Shown in pieces: positions 46,250 through 58,196 of a stretch of DNA of 64,000 nucleotides. Position 1 is the first letter of the stretch; the number at the start of each line of letters is the position of its first letter. The stretch is from Schistocephalus solidus (lineage: Eukaryota; Platyhelminthes; Cestoda; Diphyllobothriidea; Diphyllobothriidae), in NCBI GenBank assembly GCA_017591395.1, contig WEDG01002913.1, positions 1 to 64,000 of the forward strand. Reading direction: 5' to 3'. Made by a program: the position numbers and the translations under genes. A model generated the notes under the pieces. It saw nothing but the letters and a program-made list of their open reading frames with translations. It ran no database searches and had not been told where the DNA came from.

Positions 46250-47490
46250 AAATGGAAGACAGAGAGAGAGAGAGAGATTGAGGTCGGTAGCACGCGAAGC
46301 ATATTCATCACTATAAAAAATCTGGTGTGCTTGAATCTATCAGGGCGTGCTAAAAGTCGTGGCTTGCACTTTAGCCAAATGATGCTTCAACTCGCAGTCA
46401 GTCCAGTATGTGTTTGTGTGGAGTGGCTGATTGGTGGACTGAGACTCGAGCTGCAATCACTCCCTCATAATGGGAACTCGGTGGCGACCTCATGCCCGGG
46501 AATTCCGAGCCCTCCACCCCTTTTTGTGTGAACATTAAATGTATTGTGTTGGGTTAGAATTGTGCGGGGTACGAACAGACTGGCTCTTTGGCTTAGTCGA
46601 CTGACCGAATCGGACAGCGGACTGGTGCCTGGGAGAGAGAAGAGAGAAGCAAATCGACACCACGCGGCGCATATTCCTCACTATAAACAGCCTGCGCCTC
46701 TGGAATCTATCCCAATAAGCTTAAATTCGTAGCCTGGAAGACTGCCAACTGCCGGGCTGACTCGTCTCGGGATAGAAAGGCAGGCTGCAATGCATCCTTC
46801 GTTAGGTAGCCTTTAATAGCTCATGTGATATCCGAGTAGTCGTATTCTTGTTTGCATGAAAACCTCGTCAATCATGCGCGGACCAGGCATGTGTGGCATG
46901 CTAAATTTGCCTGTTTAGCCTTTTCATGCACTGCGTCCGAACTCGTGTCTGGTCTTATTGACTGTAGCTTGATATTCGCACATTCCCCGCAGCAGTTCCC
47001 TGACCGGCTCAGATGGTGGTCTGATTGTGGGGGTGGGGGAGGGAGTGAGGTCAAAGGCTTAGAGCATTTTCCTCACTAGAAACAATATGATGCGCTTGAA
47101 GCTATCACGGTGCGCTAAACGCCATGGCTTGGAAGGTCGAATACTGACGGGATAACTCGAACCACGTGATCAGCCCAGTGTGTGTTTTGGGCGGAGTAAC
47201 TGACTGGCGGACTGAGAGTGAGACTACAATGGCTCCTTCTTAATGTGGTCTTTATGGCACTCCCACTCCGTGGTCTCCGAGCCAGGTGTTGTGGCACACC
47301 CAGGGGTGACTCCAGCCGTGCCAGCCACATGAGCCCTCTTCTTCCTCCGGTCTTCTCGACTTTTTTATGACACCGGGCTCAGGTGGGGGTGGGAAAGAGA
47401 GTGCGGTAGCTGCAGTGCAAGTCTATTATCACTTAAAAGTAATCCACGTGCAAGTCACCGTCTCTGCTCTACCATGCTGTGGAGCATATG
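46250..47490 (+). repeat. Three inverted R2 copies in a row
   Basis: 46250-46530, 46560-46800 and 46990-47490 each read as the reverse complement of R2 (TCACTATAAA...GCGCTTGAA.CTATCACGGTGCGC, GTGTGTTTTGGGCGGAGT). The third is the longest. They are diverged from one another, pointing to separate insertions. Confidence 0.65.
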
Positions 47491-48400
47491 GTGGTGTAAC
47501 TGTCCTATCTTTATACCAGGCCCAGGCGGATTACAAGTAACAGCGTCTGGCAGATTCCGAGCAAGTCTACTATCACCATAACCCAATTCACACACAAGTC
47601 ACTGTCCGTATGCCTACTTTGCTGTGGACGGACCCATGGTGAAAATTGTCGTTGGCGATAGTTAATGTGTCAGTTGTTTTACCCACAGGAGCTGTTCTCG
47701 ATGGAAAACTGAACGAATGGGAGCCTACTTAGAAGCTTCGGAGGTAAGGATATGTTATGTAAACCGGTTGGGGTTAATATGAATGCCTCGTTGGTGTATT
47801 TTTCACAGCCTTAGGACGTCACCCATTATGTGGTACCTAGCACAATTATACAACCATGTACAGAGATTTGATTCGGTATTGGAACCACTGCTATTTTCAG
47901 GACCAGAACTTTGCTGGAGAGTAGATATGCCTGAATAAAGGGCTTTTCGTCGTTGGAATAAGAATAACGTTCGTCAGATGTTTCGCATGCCTGCTGGAGC
48001 CATATTACCAGGCAGCAACAGGTGGGAGCTGTGGACATGGAGATGTGCATATTTTGTAGTTGCTATACGTCTGTGTGGTCAGTATACTTGATAGTTGCCG
48101 CGTTCATAGCAGGTGTTTGCAGTGAGCTTAATCATTTCTTGACCAGGTACGCCTGGATTGTAAATTTTCGCAATTTGTATTGAGGGCGTATTTAACTATC
48201 ATCTGGGGGGTCTGATGCAAACACGGATATGGCGGGTTGTCGGATAAACAGGGATGGTAAGGATGATAAACCACACATGTGACATTAGGATAGGTGTCGT
48301 TAACTGATAATTATGATCCGTACCACCGAAAATTGCCTAGTCAAGCACTGCAAGTAAACGGAGCACACATCCACGCAAAGTGTGTGACCGGGGAGCCTCT
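47491..48400. other. Region without a recognised gene
   Basis: 47490-47640 has a weakly repeated block (TATTATCACTTAAAAGTAAT / TACTATCACCATAACCCAAT) that may be R2-derived. Otherwise nothing. Confidence 0.4.
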
Positions 48401-48411
48401 CGCGCTTGTTA

Positions 48412-48464
48412 AGTTATTCGTCGAACGTTTCGGATTATCTTTTGAACCCATCATCAGAAACAGT
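48412..48464 (-). ncRNA. Hammerhead-like motif at the 3' end of a PLE
   Basis: The minus strand gives stem I TGTTT/GAATA, core CTGATGA, stem II GGGTT/AATCC with an eight-base loop, core GAAAC, then GTTC and GAC. The cleavage triplet should be GTC, so U16.1 is A and the copy is probably inactive. An extra T precedes stem II. Confidence 0.5.
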
Positions 48465-48745
48465 TACAGAAAGCGTGCTTGAGATACAAGTAGCACAGTA
48501 TTTATAGGGTTTGGTTGCCAGGCGACCACAGGCCTACTTTTGCTGACAGTCCTCATGTTCATCGCTGGTGGTGGTAGTTGATGCGATGATTGAAGTTGGC
48601 CCGTACCCGAGTCATTAATGGCCGTGATTTCATCACCGTTGTCGATTCCTTGCGTGACAATTACTCGGCCATTTGGCTCACTGTCACCGGGACTACTTGT
48701 CACCCGCATCCTCCCCGCGTGACAAGCAATTTTGCCCAGACAAAA

Positions 48746-49099
48746 TCACCACACAGAATATGGGTCCGCGAGGTCATTGCGCCTATTAATCGACTGCGAA
48801 CCAGTGAACCATAACTCAAGCAGTTGACGGCTCACGTGGCTGTCAGCCCTTGCGAGAATTTCGGTTTCGTCAAACGTGAAGGTGTAGCCCGGTCCTGTCG
48901 CATGAGCCGCGGTCGGAGAGTTACTGTCTTTCCTCTGCACTGCTGCCACGTGCTCGGTCATTCGCGTGCGCAGTAGTTTCCCAGTTTCTCCGACGAAGTT
49001 CCTTTGTCCGCAAATGCACCCGATTCGGTATACAACTCCAAACGTTTCTTGCCGTGGTAGCGGGCTTTTTGGGCTCATTATTTGGCCAAATGAGGCCAA
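48746..49099 (-). CDS. GIY-YIG endonuclease domain of PLE, open frame
   Basis: 117 codons: SPLPRQETFGVVYRIGCICG, then QRNFVGETGKLLRTRMTEHV (GIY-YIG core as VYR...FVGETG, with the catalytic Arg in RTRM), YTFTFDETEILARADSHVSR, LLELWFTGSQSINR. It belongs to the same branch as the intact copy at 25003, not the YWG branch at 16231. A stop ends it at the usual distance after the SINR motif. Confidence 0.82.
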   Translation of the reverse strand: MASFGQIMSPKSPLPRQETFGVVYRIGCICGQRNFVGETGKLLRTRMTEHVAAVQRKDSNSPTAAHATGPGYTFTFDETEILARADSHVSRQLLELWFTGSQSINRRNDLADPYSVW

Positions 49100-49385
49100 C
49101 TCATACTCAAAGGGGTGTGAGAAGGCGGCTAACGGCTTCCAAGACGTTCTTCATGTACAGTAGCACTCGCCAAAATTTGGAGCTGGTGCGGTTCGGTTTC
49201 CCGCTTTGGTTGCGCATATCACTGTCAACAAAGTTGCGCGAGCAGCCGTTTGCTCTGAACGTCCGTCGAAGGTACTGCAATTTGGCAACTTTGTCTTCTG
49301 CTTCGCTGCAGTGGTGGTTTCGATACGTTGCAGTAGGCTGAGCGGGTAACGTGACCCAGGTGGGATTAAATTCATGGCGTCCGGT

Positions 49386-49473
49386 GGGGCCTTGTAGCTC
49401 AGTTGGCTAGAGTGTTGACTGTTCTAAAGCCTTCCCATTGCTGGCGTGGGTTCGAACCCCACGGAGGCCGCCG
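49386..49473 (+). tRNA. tRNA-like sequence with long variable arm (pseudo-tRNA or SINE head)
   Basis: A box TAGCTCAGTTGG and B box GGTTCGAACCC are perfect. Acceptor arms GGCCTT/GAGGCC pair, the D-stem is GCTC/GAGT and the T-stem GTGGG/CCCAC. The anticodon stem has a mismatch, and the extended variable region suggests a Ser/Leu-type ancestor; loop position suggests anticodon TCT, which does not fit that class. Related copies at 61.7 kb show it is repeated, so a SINE head is likelier than a working tRNA. Confidence 0.55.
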
Positions 49474-52400
49474 ATTTTGCCACAAGTGCGTCAAAGGAAT
49501 TATTCAAATTTGTGAAAATCCCCATACTAATTTACGTTTATGGTTATGGAACTGCAGATTTGCTACTCGTTGCCTTGGTCGCAGCTTCATAATTATATAC
49601 GTATTAAGTTTCTTTTTAATTGCCAATTGGATAACATCGACTTGATGCCGATGGTTTGTGGTTAAAAAGGATAAACAATGAATATTACCTTCTTTGTTGA
49701 TTTACGAATTCCTTTATTATGCACAGTCTTCATTGAACTATTCTTGTTTTTTAACTGTTTACCTTATTTTACTTAGTTAATGTATTATACAGCTACAGCT
49801 TCTCATTCCTACATACGTTATTTGACTTCCTCTTGTTCATTCGGGTGTTTTTCATCGATTCTCTAGTATCCATTTGCATCACATCTGCTCACAATAATTT
49901 TTAAACTGCCTCTTAGAGTTGCTTATTCTTCTTAGTTCCTTTTGGCTGCTCTTTCCCCTTGGTTCCTACCATCATGCACATGCGCAAGTGGCCGTTTTTT
50001 GAGATACCCATGATTTTGTAACCAATGCTTGTGCGACCCTACTAACGAACACAATCGATAGTTAGGCGCATAATACGGGAACTGTGGCAATGGGGGTAGG
50101 GCAGTTCAAAGGACGAAGAAGGTCGCTAGTTCGCGGCAATGAAAGCAATTTATAAGCCCACCACTACTGTTCACGTTAGCTGGTATTATAGCACTAACTC
50201 AAGTCTTATTACGCGCCTATTACGCTAAAATAACCACAACCCTGACCCTAACGCTAATCCTTACCCTAAACCAAACCCTAACCTTCATCCCATACATTGT
50301 GTTCGTTACGGTTAGCCTTCGTTGCCAGGTTACTAGGGTCACGAATGCATTCATTGCCTTTGACCTTTTAATTTACGTGCCATATAAAAGTGTTCGAAAT
50401 GATTTTAGTGGAACTATAGTTCTATTTCATATTTTAACGCATATATTCTACTAGTTGTTTACTCTTATGCCATTTAAACTCCAATTACCACAATCCCCGT
50501 GAGTCATTTCGCCCCTTTTAGCTTTTACGGACTAGAGTTACAGAACCTATCCTCACGAATTCGGAAAGGTAGCCTTACCTTGCTGGTAGACAACAAAACG
50601 TACCCATTCGTATGAAGGTTTAACATGCTACATGGAATTGCCACAAGGAACATAATTTTAAGAACGTTTTGGTTTTCCACCGCGCACAAAATTTGCAGTT
50701 TTCGAACTACCTTGGCTCTTTCCCCTTGTTCCGCAGAAAATGCCTACCTGCCACAAAGATCACTTTCTCAAATGCCATTGTTTATATTTGTAGAGTGTAT
50801 CTAGATATGAAAGACATGACTTTTCCTTCCAGTTAAAGAAGATGTATATGTAGAAGTCTCAAAAATCTTTGGTAAAGGCTGTTTACCTGTCTTGAAACCA
50901 CTTCATGGTCACTCCAACCTGAGACTTATCAAGAACCAATGGTCATATTAAATAATGATCGGCATTTTGGATTGTGAATTCATTCCGACGAATTTTGGAT
51001 GTTGATAGTTCAAAAATCAATCAGTTAGACCACAGGAAACTTTATCTGTATTATCTACCGGATAAATACAGAATTCAACAACCCGACTTAATAGAATACA
51101 TTTGCAATATAGTATCTTACCAGACTTACTCAATTTTATGGAAACAGTATTTTTTTTACACCTACCTTTAAATGACATGTATATTTCGCTTACCAGATGA
51201 TTTTCTGACACACACTGTTTTTAGAGATGATAAACCAAACCTTAACAATAAGACAAGGGTATATATTTTCCCATTGTAGAAATAACGTAAAACAAAGCAC
51301 CAAGTCTTTCAAGGCGTTCAACTTTTAAATATATACAGCATGTGCCTGAAGTTACGTTAAAATACTACAAGCCTTCCAAATTTGTCTATCAGCGAATAAT
51401 ATCATGATTGGCTGTAAAACTATTAATTAAATCGAAAACATAAAGTACATCAATCCTATCTTTTTTAATTTTGTGAAGAACGGCGCGGTGATTAATTTTA
51501 CAGTCCAGCCGTCGAAGTAAAAATATGCATTCATGATGTTCTTGGATAATATACATTCAGGTTTTGAGTTCGAATGTAAAATTGCATTAACGATTATGCT
51601 TACTGGACAGCAAATTCTATGGAATAGGGGCAAGCTCAACCGAGAAAACTTGTCAATTATGTGCACTGAAATGCTTTTCTTCCAGATTTATATAGAGGAC
51701 ATTGCCGTTAAGAATATGCTCGACACGCCTGCCAAATATGTAAATTACCAATGCTCGTTTATCCCTGACTATATTTTTTTCCACCAAATTACAAGGCAAG
51801 TCTTACAGACACCGAAGGCAGATGAGTACACAGGGGAAATGTGTTGTTGTTCGTAGCTCTAATAAGCATGCCCTCTTTTCTAAAAACAAATTTTGGAGAC
51901 GCCTCAACTGCATTGCAGCACTGGGGCACAGAAAGCGAATTGGGGTCCCAATTTGACTCGCGATGTCGCAATTTTGCGTAGTGCATCTTAAAAAACGACT
52001 GCTGCTTATGCGAATTTCTAAATACATATAACAAGTTTACCGTTTGTTAGCACTTTTGGACGTCGGACACGGGAATAGGTAACCCCTCCTCTGAATTATA
52101 AGTGGTTTTGGGCCAAATTCCAGGAAGGTACTGATTCTGATGCCCTAACCCTAAACTTAACTTTAGCCCTAAGTCTAATGCCTCACTGGAATTTAACGCA
52201 GGCCCAAAGGTAATAAAAAGGGACCTATTTTAATGGCCTACCCTTTTGGAAACAGGAAACTGCTTGAAAGGTCGGTTGTTTAATTTCCGGTGTGTAAATG
52301 GAAATTTGTGTTTTTTTACTCGAAAAATAGCAAATCGTGTAATTTTTTGCGGTAAAATGGGAAGCACCCAAATGCAAGATTTGCATTTAGCTTTTAGTAC

Positions 52401-53449
52401 AGTCAACATTTTAGGTAAGAGTGAAAAATCTTTACTAGGGCTCGATTTTAAAATGGACAGCAAAGAACGCTTTATTTATTTGCGAAATCACTGTGACTGT
52501 GGTCGTAATTTTTGACATGGACATCTGCCTCATAATCATTCTTATCTCTGCCCTGGTTATGTTGAGCTTAATTCTCCTCGTGAAATTTAATCCTTTATTT
52601 CTATGGAAATAATTGACTTCCTTCATGCCCTATAAAATGTCTTCTCCAGTTTTGCATACCGAATGGACTTAAATGGCGTACCTGTTAAAGCAATTGTAAA
52701 CTTCAATAGGCCACCGTAAATCAAGGAGAACGGGCTTACATCTGTCTCTTCTTTGGCATGAATGTTTTGCTGGAAACATAATTCAACTATGCTCGGTTTA
52801 AATTAGTTTTCGAAAAACTCAACTATTGGAAGAATTTCTATCTCAATTTTCGAGAAAATTCTTCCCGAAGAAATTGTTCGGAAAAACATATTTTCTATAT
52901 CCCTTTCCGGGAAGGCTACGTGCGTTTATAATAATTAAACTATGTTCAGTTGATTGAAAGACGTCGATCATTGGTTCGTTGAAGTTACGAAGCACTTTAC
53001 TAATAAGCGTCAACCGTATGTTAATTTATGCACGTCAGAAACAGAAAGTAAAGAGTTAACAAGGAGGTAAACAAACAAATGTCTATTGTAGACTGACTTT
53101 CGTAAAAAGCAAAGGTTGAAAACAAAGGCATGTGCAAGATTAGTAGGTTTAACGCTAAATGGAAGGACACAAAAATAATCAAGACTTTCACGAAAAAGGG
53201 CCTGGTTAGAAGTATGAGGAGTAATTAACATGCCCTTACGAGGGCTTCACCGTGGCATGCATTTCTGCGAGGGTGCAACCTACCAAAAGATAAGTAGGCA
53301 GTTTTAAGGAACCTCTCATTCGTTGAGGAACGCCCACCGAGCGCTAACGGATCTCATTCATTCCGTTCTGCTCACTCTCGAGTTCCGCCAGCACCAGCAT
53401 AACGGCTAGTTAAATAGTCAAAGGAACATTGCCAGTGTAGAAAAGGGAG
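49474..53449. other. Long AT-rich region without a recognised gene
   Basis: Short frames only. It contains degenerate telomere-like CCCTAA runs at 50225-50290 and 52140-52180. No tRNA, ribozyme or RT motif is seen. Confidence 0.45.
50225..50290. repeat. Degenerate interstitial telomere-like repeats
   Basis: Several CCCTAA/CCCTAAC variants in succession (CTGACCCTAACGCTAATCC, TTACCCTAAACC, AAACCCTAACC). Similar short runs lie at 52140-52180 and 60715-60760. All read CCCTAA on the plus strand and are too diverged to be functional. Confidence 0.6.
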
Positions 53450-53935
53450 CTCAGAATGACCGTTTTTAGCTCATCAGCCAGTCGTATCGAATTCCAGGTG
53501 GTGCATCGCCCGAGGCTCGAATCCGCGACTTGTTGATTAGAAGCCCAACGCTCTAACCATTGCGTTACTGGCTCGTTCTCTTGCCAGTTTCGATCGAGAA
53601 ATACTCATTCCAGTCTAGCTCGTCTTTGTCAGCAATATTCATCTGCCACTCTGCGGCTGCTGACGGGCTCAATATTGAGCTACAAGGCAGAACAGGATGA
53701 GTGCGTTCCATTAGCGATCGGTGGGCGTTCCTCAACGATTGTAAATGTTCCTGGTCAAAACCGGCAAGACAACGAGCTCGTGGCTCGATGGTTAGAACGT
53801 TGGACTTCTAATCAATAGATCGCAGTTTTGAAAATTGACGGGCATCACCTGGGTTTGGGTATGGCTGACTGGCTGTTGATGGCTTTTAAACCCGAAATGG
53901 CCATTTCAGTCTTCCTGTTCTTGTCCTTTAATATT
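53450..53935. repeat. Two tRNA-HHR SINE copies, opposite orientation
   Basis: 53600-53450 (minus) retains the head (AACGCAATGGTTAGAGCGTT, GGATTCGAGCC) and ACTGGCTGATGA but has lost stem II. 53765-53935 (plus) retains the head (CGTGGCTCGATGGTTAGAA) and a decayed ribozyme (CTGTTGA...CCGAAATGGCC). The heads differ from the tandem array by a GGTTAGA D-loop, so they are an older subfamily. Confidence 0.7.
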
Positions 53936-56022
53936 CATCTGAATCTCTCACTATTTATGATTTTCTACGCATCCTATCTATAGAACTCTCCAAACTGTGG
54001 CAAAGGACGACCGTCTCTGACTCATTTTCAGTCTAACGTAGCCAACCCGAGGGATAGCATGACTCTCTGAATACTTCTCAAGAGATGGGAGACCTTAACT
54101 GGCGTCATCATGGCAAAGGCAGTGTTTCCAGCGAAATTGCGTGTCGGTTGTGAGGTTAGGCATGCATATGTAGACTAGAGTAGCCTAATGTCTCGGACGT
54201 GCTTTAACTGAACTGGCTACTAGAAACACGTACATAATGTTAAAAAGGGGGTACCTTCAACATTTCGAAAACCGAACGAACCATTTTATCTTGAAACATG
54301 ACACGCCGAGAAGAATGGTCAGCTTAATTATTGAGCCCTTGCAGTTCTCGATCACTGCGAAGAAAATTCAGTCCCTGGATATGATTACAACTGAAGTCAT
54401 CTGTCTTCTGTACACATTCGTTGTGTGACAGAATCAAAAGAGATTACTAAGTGCCATGTCTCTTGTATAAACAAATTGCAAATACAACACGCCCTCTATT
54501 CCAGCCTGCCCACATATCTGACTAATAGCTATCGGGTTTTTTAGCCCTCTAACGTGCCTGTCCGTTCAAATATCTTTTCCAGTTTTTGCTGACGTAGTGT
54601 TAATACGGAAAGGCGATTTACTGTTGAATAAGATGCCACGACATATTGAGGACATAATTACATCACACTTTTTGCTCCATTTGTTTATGGTAAAATTCTT
54701 TCGTCAAATGAATGCCTTGGTTTAACAGTTTAAATCCTTTTGCCAACATCTTGAAAGATAAATTAATTAACTTAATCTTCTAGCCTTTTCTCAACCAATT
54801 TGAAAATCTCCTATCCACAGTTCAAAGCAAGCATTTTAAACCGAAACCCTACTAAGCGGATTTTGCTGATGCCGGGCAAAAATCGCCGTGCTATAAAGAG
54901 TTGAATTTACCATACAGACTAGCCATGCGGATGAAAGAGGAACAGAGGCAGTGCTTGATGATCACAAAATATCCGCTCGAGACTTCACTACCGGAGCGCA
55001 GAAATTGTGTTATACTGCAGGCCGCGGAGCGACTCACAGTCTCAATTTTTGACAAAATAGAAATAAACGTTTCCTTATTTGTACTTTCAATAGTTAAAAG
55101 TCACCATATTCCTGTGTGCTAACGAACCTTTCTAACGCGCCAGGAAAAGACAAGTTCTGCAGAGGGCTACAACTTGGAGTGAATGCCCTTAAATGTCTAC
55201 TAAATTAAATTCAGTAGGAGGGTTTGCAGGTTCGAAACGGATATAGTTGACGGAGTAGGTAGGAGAAAGCAAGCTAGGAGAAAGCAAGCGATTGCTACCA
55301 AATAAAAGCAAACGAGCAGTTCAGACAGATTTCTCATTTCCTCGCGTTGTACCCAGAAAAGGCAGAGGTTATCACGCGTCTGAAAAGGGAAGTTAGGTGG
55401 CCAGAACAGGAGACGTAAGTGAAACATCTTGGTAAAAAGTGAACCAAGTTAATATGCATGTTGGCGGGGCAAGTTCCGTTGACTGATTGTGCATTGCAAA
55501 TGTATAGATGCGCATGTCTATGTACAGGTCTACCTCGTTCAGCCCCTGAAGACCAAAATGAAGTTAGGTAATGACACAAAAGGTGGGGAAAAAAGAACCG
55601 CAAAAATGTGTTTGCAGAAAGAGTGGGCGGCAGATGACCCTAGTGGGCGATCACATTGCCATTCCAGTTCAAAGCAAGAGATAGACGAACCAGAAAAAGT
55701 AAAAGACATTATAACTTTGTGAACAGTGATAGCTCTCTGAAAAGCACCACACTGGTCGTGAGGGAACTGCGGTATATTGCGATTTACTGAAGAAAAACTG
55801 ATTGAGGGACCGGAAGAGTAGGGTTGAGGCGGCGGTGGTGGGTAGGCAATACTGTACACTTATGGGTAAAAATATTAAGAATAAGCATTGTGAGCCATAG
55901 AAATAAGAAAGCAGGGGGGCAGCAGTTCAAAGTCCGTCAGGTTGGTAGGAGGAAGCAGCTACATAAGACTGCCATAAAATCAAAATGCAGGTCGGCGTAT
56001 GAGTCTTTGTAGCTTGGTGTAC
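53936..56022. other. Region without a recognised gene; downstream flank of the liprin-like gene
   Basis: Frames at 54237, 54901 and 55334-55603 show no motifs. The 3' untranslated region of the minus-strand gene should start at 56102 and run leftwards. A (GT)n run lies at 56024-56043. Confidence 0.4.
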
Positions 56023-56102
56023 GCGTGTGTGTGTGTGTGTGTGAATGTGACTGCGAAGTTCTAGTGAGAGATGGGCAAGACAGAACTAGATTCCTCAGCA
56101 GA

Positions 56103-56465
56103 CTATGGCTTCGCCTTTATCGGCGGAGGCGGAGCCGTGCCCTTCCGTCGAAGGCCAATGAGTGGTGTCTGAGGAGCCGTAGTGCCACTGGTGGTGACGT
56201 TGACGGTCGTCGTTGAAGACATCACCGGGGATGGAGACTTTAACGGCTGTGATGTAGGTTGTTGTTGTTGCTGCTGCTGCTGCTGGTTCGGTGGAGGACT
56301 GGGATCCATGCGGTTTACGTCGACGGGCTCCGAGGGCATGCTGTTGCTGCTACAGGCGTTGGCATCGTCCTCAGCACCCAACCCAGTCTCGTTCACAGGG
56401 CTGATCCTATTTGCCGGTTCCTCCACAGGCGGCTCCCTTGGTTGCGGTTCTTGGGGGGAAGAAGT
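56103..56465 (-). CDS. Terminal exon of liprin-like gene: proline/glutamine-rich C-terminus
   Basis: The acceptor on the minus strand is CTTCTTCCTCCTCTTCAG, immediately after a (ATC)n(TTC)n tract; the exon enters in phase 0 as the upstream exon (60082) requires. It encodes 120 residues: TSSPQEPQPREPPVEEPANR, an acidic/Ser stretch, a polyglutamine run of nine Gln after PSPPPN, a Ser/Thr-rich part (VMSSTTTVNVTTSGTTAPQT) and the end LRRKGTAPPPPIKAKP, then TAG. Low-complexity tails vary greatly between liprins. It lacks the VRTYSC PDZ-binding end of vertebrate liprin-alpha, so either the tail has changed or another splice form carries it. Confidence 0.7.
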   Translation of the reverse strand, partial: TSSPQEPQPREPPVEEPANRISPVNETGLGAEDDANACSSNSMPSEPVDVNRMDPSPPPNQQQQQQQQQPTSQPLKSPSPVMSSTTTVNVTTSGTTAPQTPLIGLRRKGTAPPPPIKAKP

Positions 56466-56509
56466 CTGAAGAGGAGGAAGAAGAAGAAGAAGAAGAAGAA
56501 GAAGAAGAA

Positions 56510-56566
<57 letters not shown>
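56466..56566. repeat. (GAA)n(GAT)n compound microsatellite abutting a splice acceptor
   Basis: About 12 GAA then about 17 GAT units. On the minus strand they form the (ATC)n(TTC)n polypyrimidine tract of the last liprin-like intron. Confidence 0.95.
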
Positions 56567-56939
56567 GGAGAGGAGGAGGAGGAGGAGACGAATATAGCAC
56601 AGAAAATTGAATATGATGGTCGACATCAGCAATACATTTTAATCGCAAGACTCAGACTGCTCACTTCATATTGCCCTGCGTTTTCAGGTCAGGTTTATCG
56701 CAAACAGTCGCAAGGCAAAGCAAGGGAACATCAAGGAAGATAGAGAGTTGAATACGTGTTTTGGGGTTCGATGATTTAATCAGCCAGTTGGATTCTCGTG
56801 ACAGGTCTTGACATCTTGAGGTTATGACTTGCGTTCTTCCGGTTACTGATTCAGATGCCTTATAAAATGAACCGTGATCACACGTCCTATCAACTGTATT
56901 CAAGGTAAGCCAGAGACTTTTAGTGTACAGATAATGAGG

Positions 56940-57660
56940 CATCAACAAAAACAAGAGAGAACGAAAGGTCCATTTCTGGATTATTTTCCATCATCGGCCA
57001 TCCATTCGCAATCTTAATGGTGGTATACCTGGGATTCAAACCCGCGATCTTTCGTTAGTGAGTCGAACGCTCTATCGATGGCCACGAGCACGTTTTCCTG
57101 TCATGTATGATCAGGAATTTTAACAACGGTGGAGTACCGCTCATCATTTACCAGACATGCTCGTGCCATGGCATCTTGGGCTCAATCTAGAGCCCACGCA
57201 AGCGGTCGCTTAGCGAATACTGACATATGCACCATGGGGCAAGCAGGTCCCGTAGCATGCTCGGTAGAAGCCACTATATTGTAGTTTCTATTGCCGATCA
57301 CAATTAACAGGGCAACGTGCCCGTTGGGGAATGTGATACACCACTCTAAATATTGGGTGTAACTGACTGAGGATGGCTAATAAGGCAGAAATGGTCATTC
57401 TGGTCTCCCTTATCTTTATCAGTACCCCACTATCTGCACGTGTTACTAGTCATGATGCAACAGCCTGCAAGGGTTCTAGATGGAACCCAAAGGCCCAACG
57501 AGATGAGCATGTTCTACAACTTGATCAGTGAGCGCAACTTCATTATAAATTTTCATATTCCCAATGGCGGCTGACGGGAAATGAGTCCGGGGCCCGATGG
57601 TAGGGCATCTGAGTCAGCAGTCAACTGCATACGGGTTAGAACACAGTCTTTCTCTTTTGC
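56940..57660. repeat. Three tRNA-HHR SINE pieces in the liprin-like intron
   Basis: 57110-56950 (minus) has a head with GGGTTTGAATCCC and a hammerhead with CCGATGA, stem II TGGA/TCCA and GAAATGG. 57350-57430 (plus) has CTGAGGATGGCTAATAAGGC and GAAATGGTCATTCTGGTC, a core that still fits CTGANGA. 57590-57660 (plus) is a head alone. All are diverged single copies. Confidence 0.65.
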
Positions 57661-57994
57661 GAATTTGCGTATGAAATGAGACTAAATGTCGACTGTAAAT
57701 AGGTGAAAAATGATCCTTCAAGTCCCTTTGCGTCCTTTTGGATGACATTTCATAAAGTGAAAAGAAGGCCTTCTACAAATTTCGACTTCAAACAGGGACC
57801 GTAACTGGGATCCAACATGCAGATTATCAGGAAAAGAATTTCTCAAATGTACAAACTCATGAGCCACTTGGATCAATGGACGTCTCCAACAATGCGGTGA
57901 TAAGCAGGCATCTGCTAAAATAAAGAATAACATCACAAGCAACAGGGAAAAAAACAAGGGTCTCAGTTCCTCTATTAACTAAGGTGCCTATTAC

Positions 57995-58192
57995 TGAATG
58001 CTGTGACCCCTCTAAAACCAGGGCATCAAATAGATCAGAAGCCACTTTCGATGTGATCCCCGGAGCCAACTGGCTGGCACCCAGCCAAGCGTTACAAATA
58101 ATTTCTAGACAGGCGCTTAAATGTTGTTTACAACGGTGGCTCATTATCGAAGCCAAAGAAGCCTTCACTGGTTTCATTGACTTGCTGGAGAT
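57995..58192 (-). CDS. Possible cassette exon in the liprin-like gene
   Basis: 66 open codons between an acceptor AATGAAACCTAG and a donor CATTCA|GTAATA, phase 0 at both ends, so it could be included between the two exons without a shift. It reads KPVKASLASIMSHRCKQHL, then WLGASQLAPGITSKVASDLF. The polypyrimidine tract is poor, the opposite strand is equally open, and nothing resembles liprin. Kept only as a candidate. Confidence 0.2.
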
Positions 58193-58196
58193 CTAG

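Larger units (their letters stand above)
48412..49385 (-). mobile_element. 5'-truncated PLE ending at a tRNA-like sequence
   Basis: The minus strand runs from a linker (49375-49151, PPGSRYPLSLLQRIETTTAA) through the GIY-YIG domain (49099-48746) and 3' sequence to a hammerhead-like motif (48464-48412). The truncation point at 49385 coincides with the first base of the tRNA-like sequence on the other strand. Confidence 0.75.

Noticed and set aside
49386..49473. Functional tRNA gene
   Set aside because: Mismatch in the anticodon stem, anticodon at odds with the variable-arm class, and related decayed copies at 61.7 kb point to a repeat.
56393..56648. Poly-His, poly-Asp/Glu and poly-Met frames
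   Set aside because: They are translations of the (GAA)n(GAT)n microsatellite.
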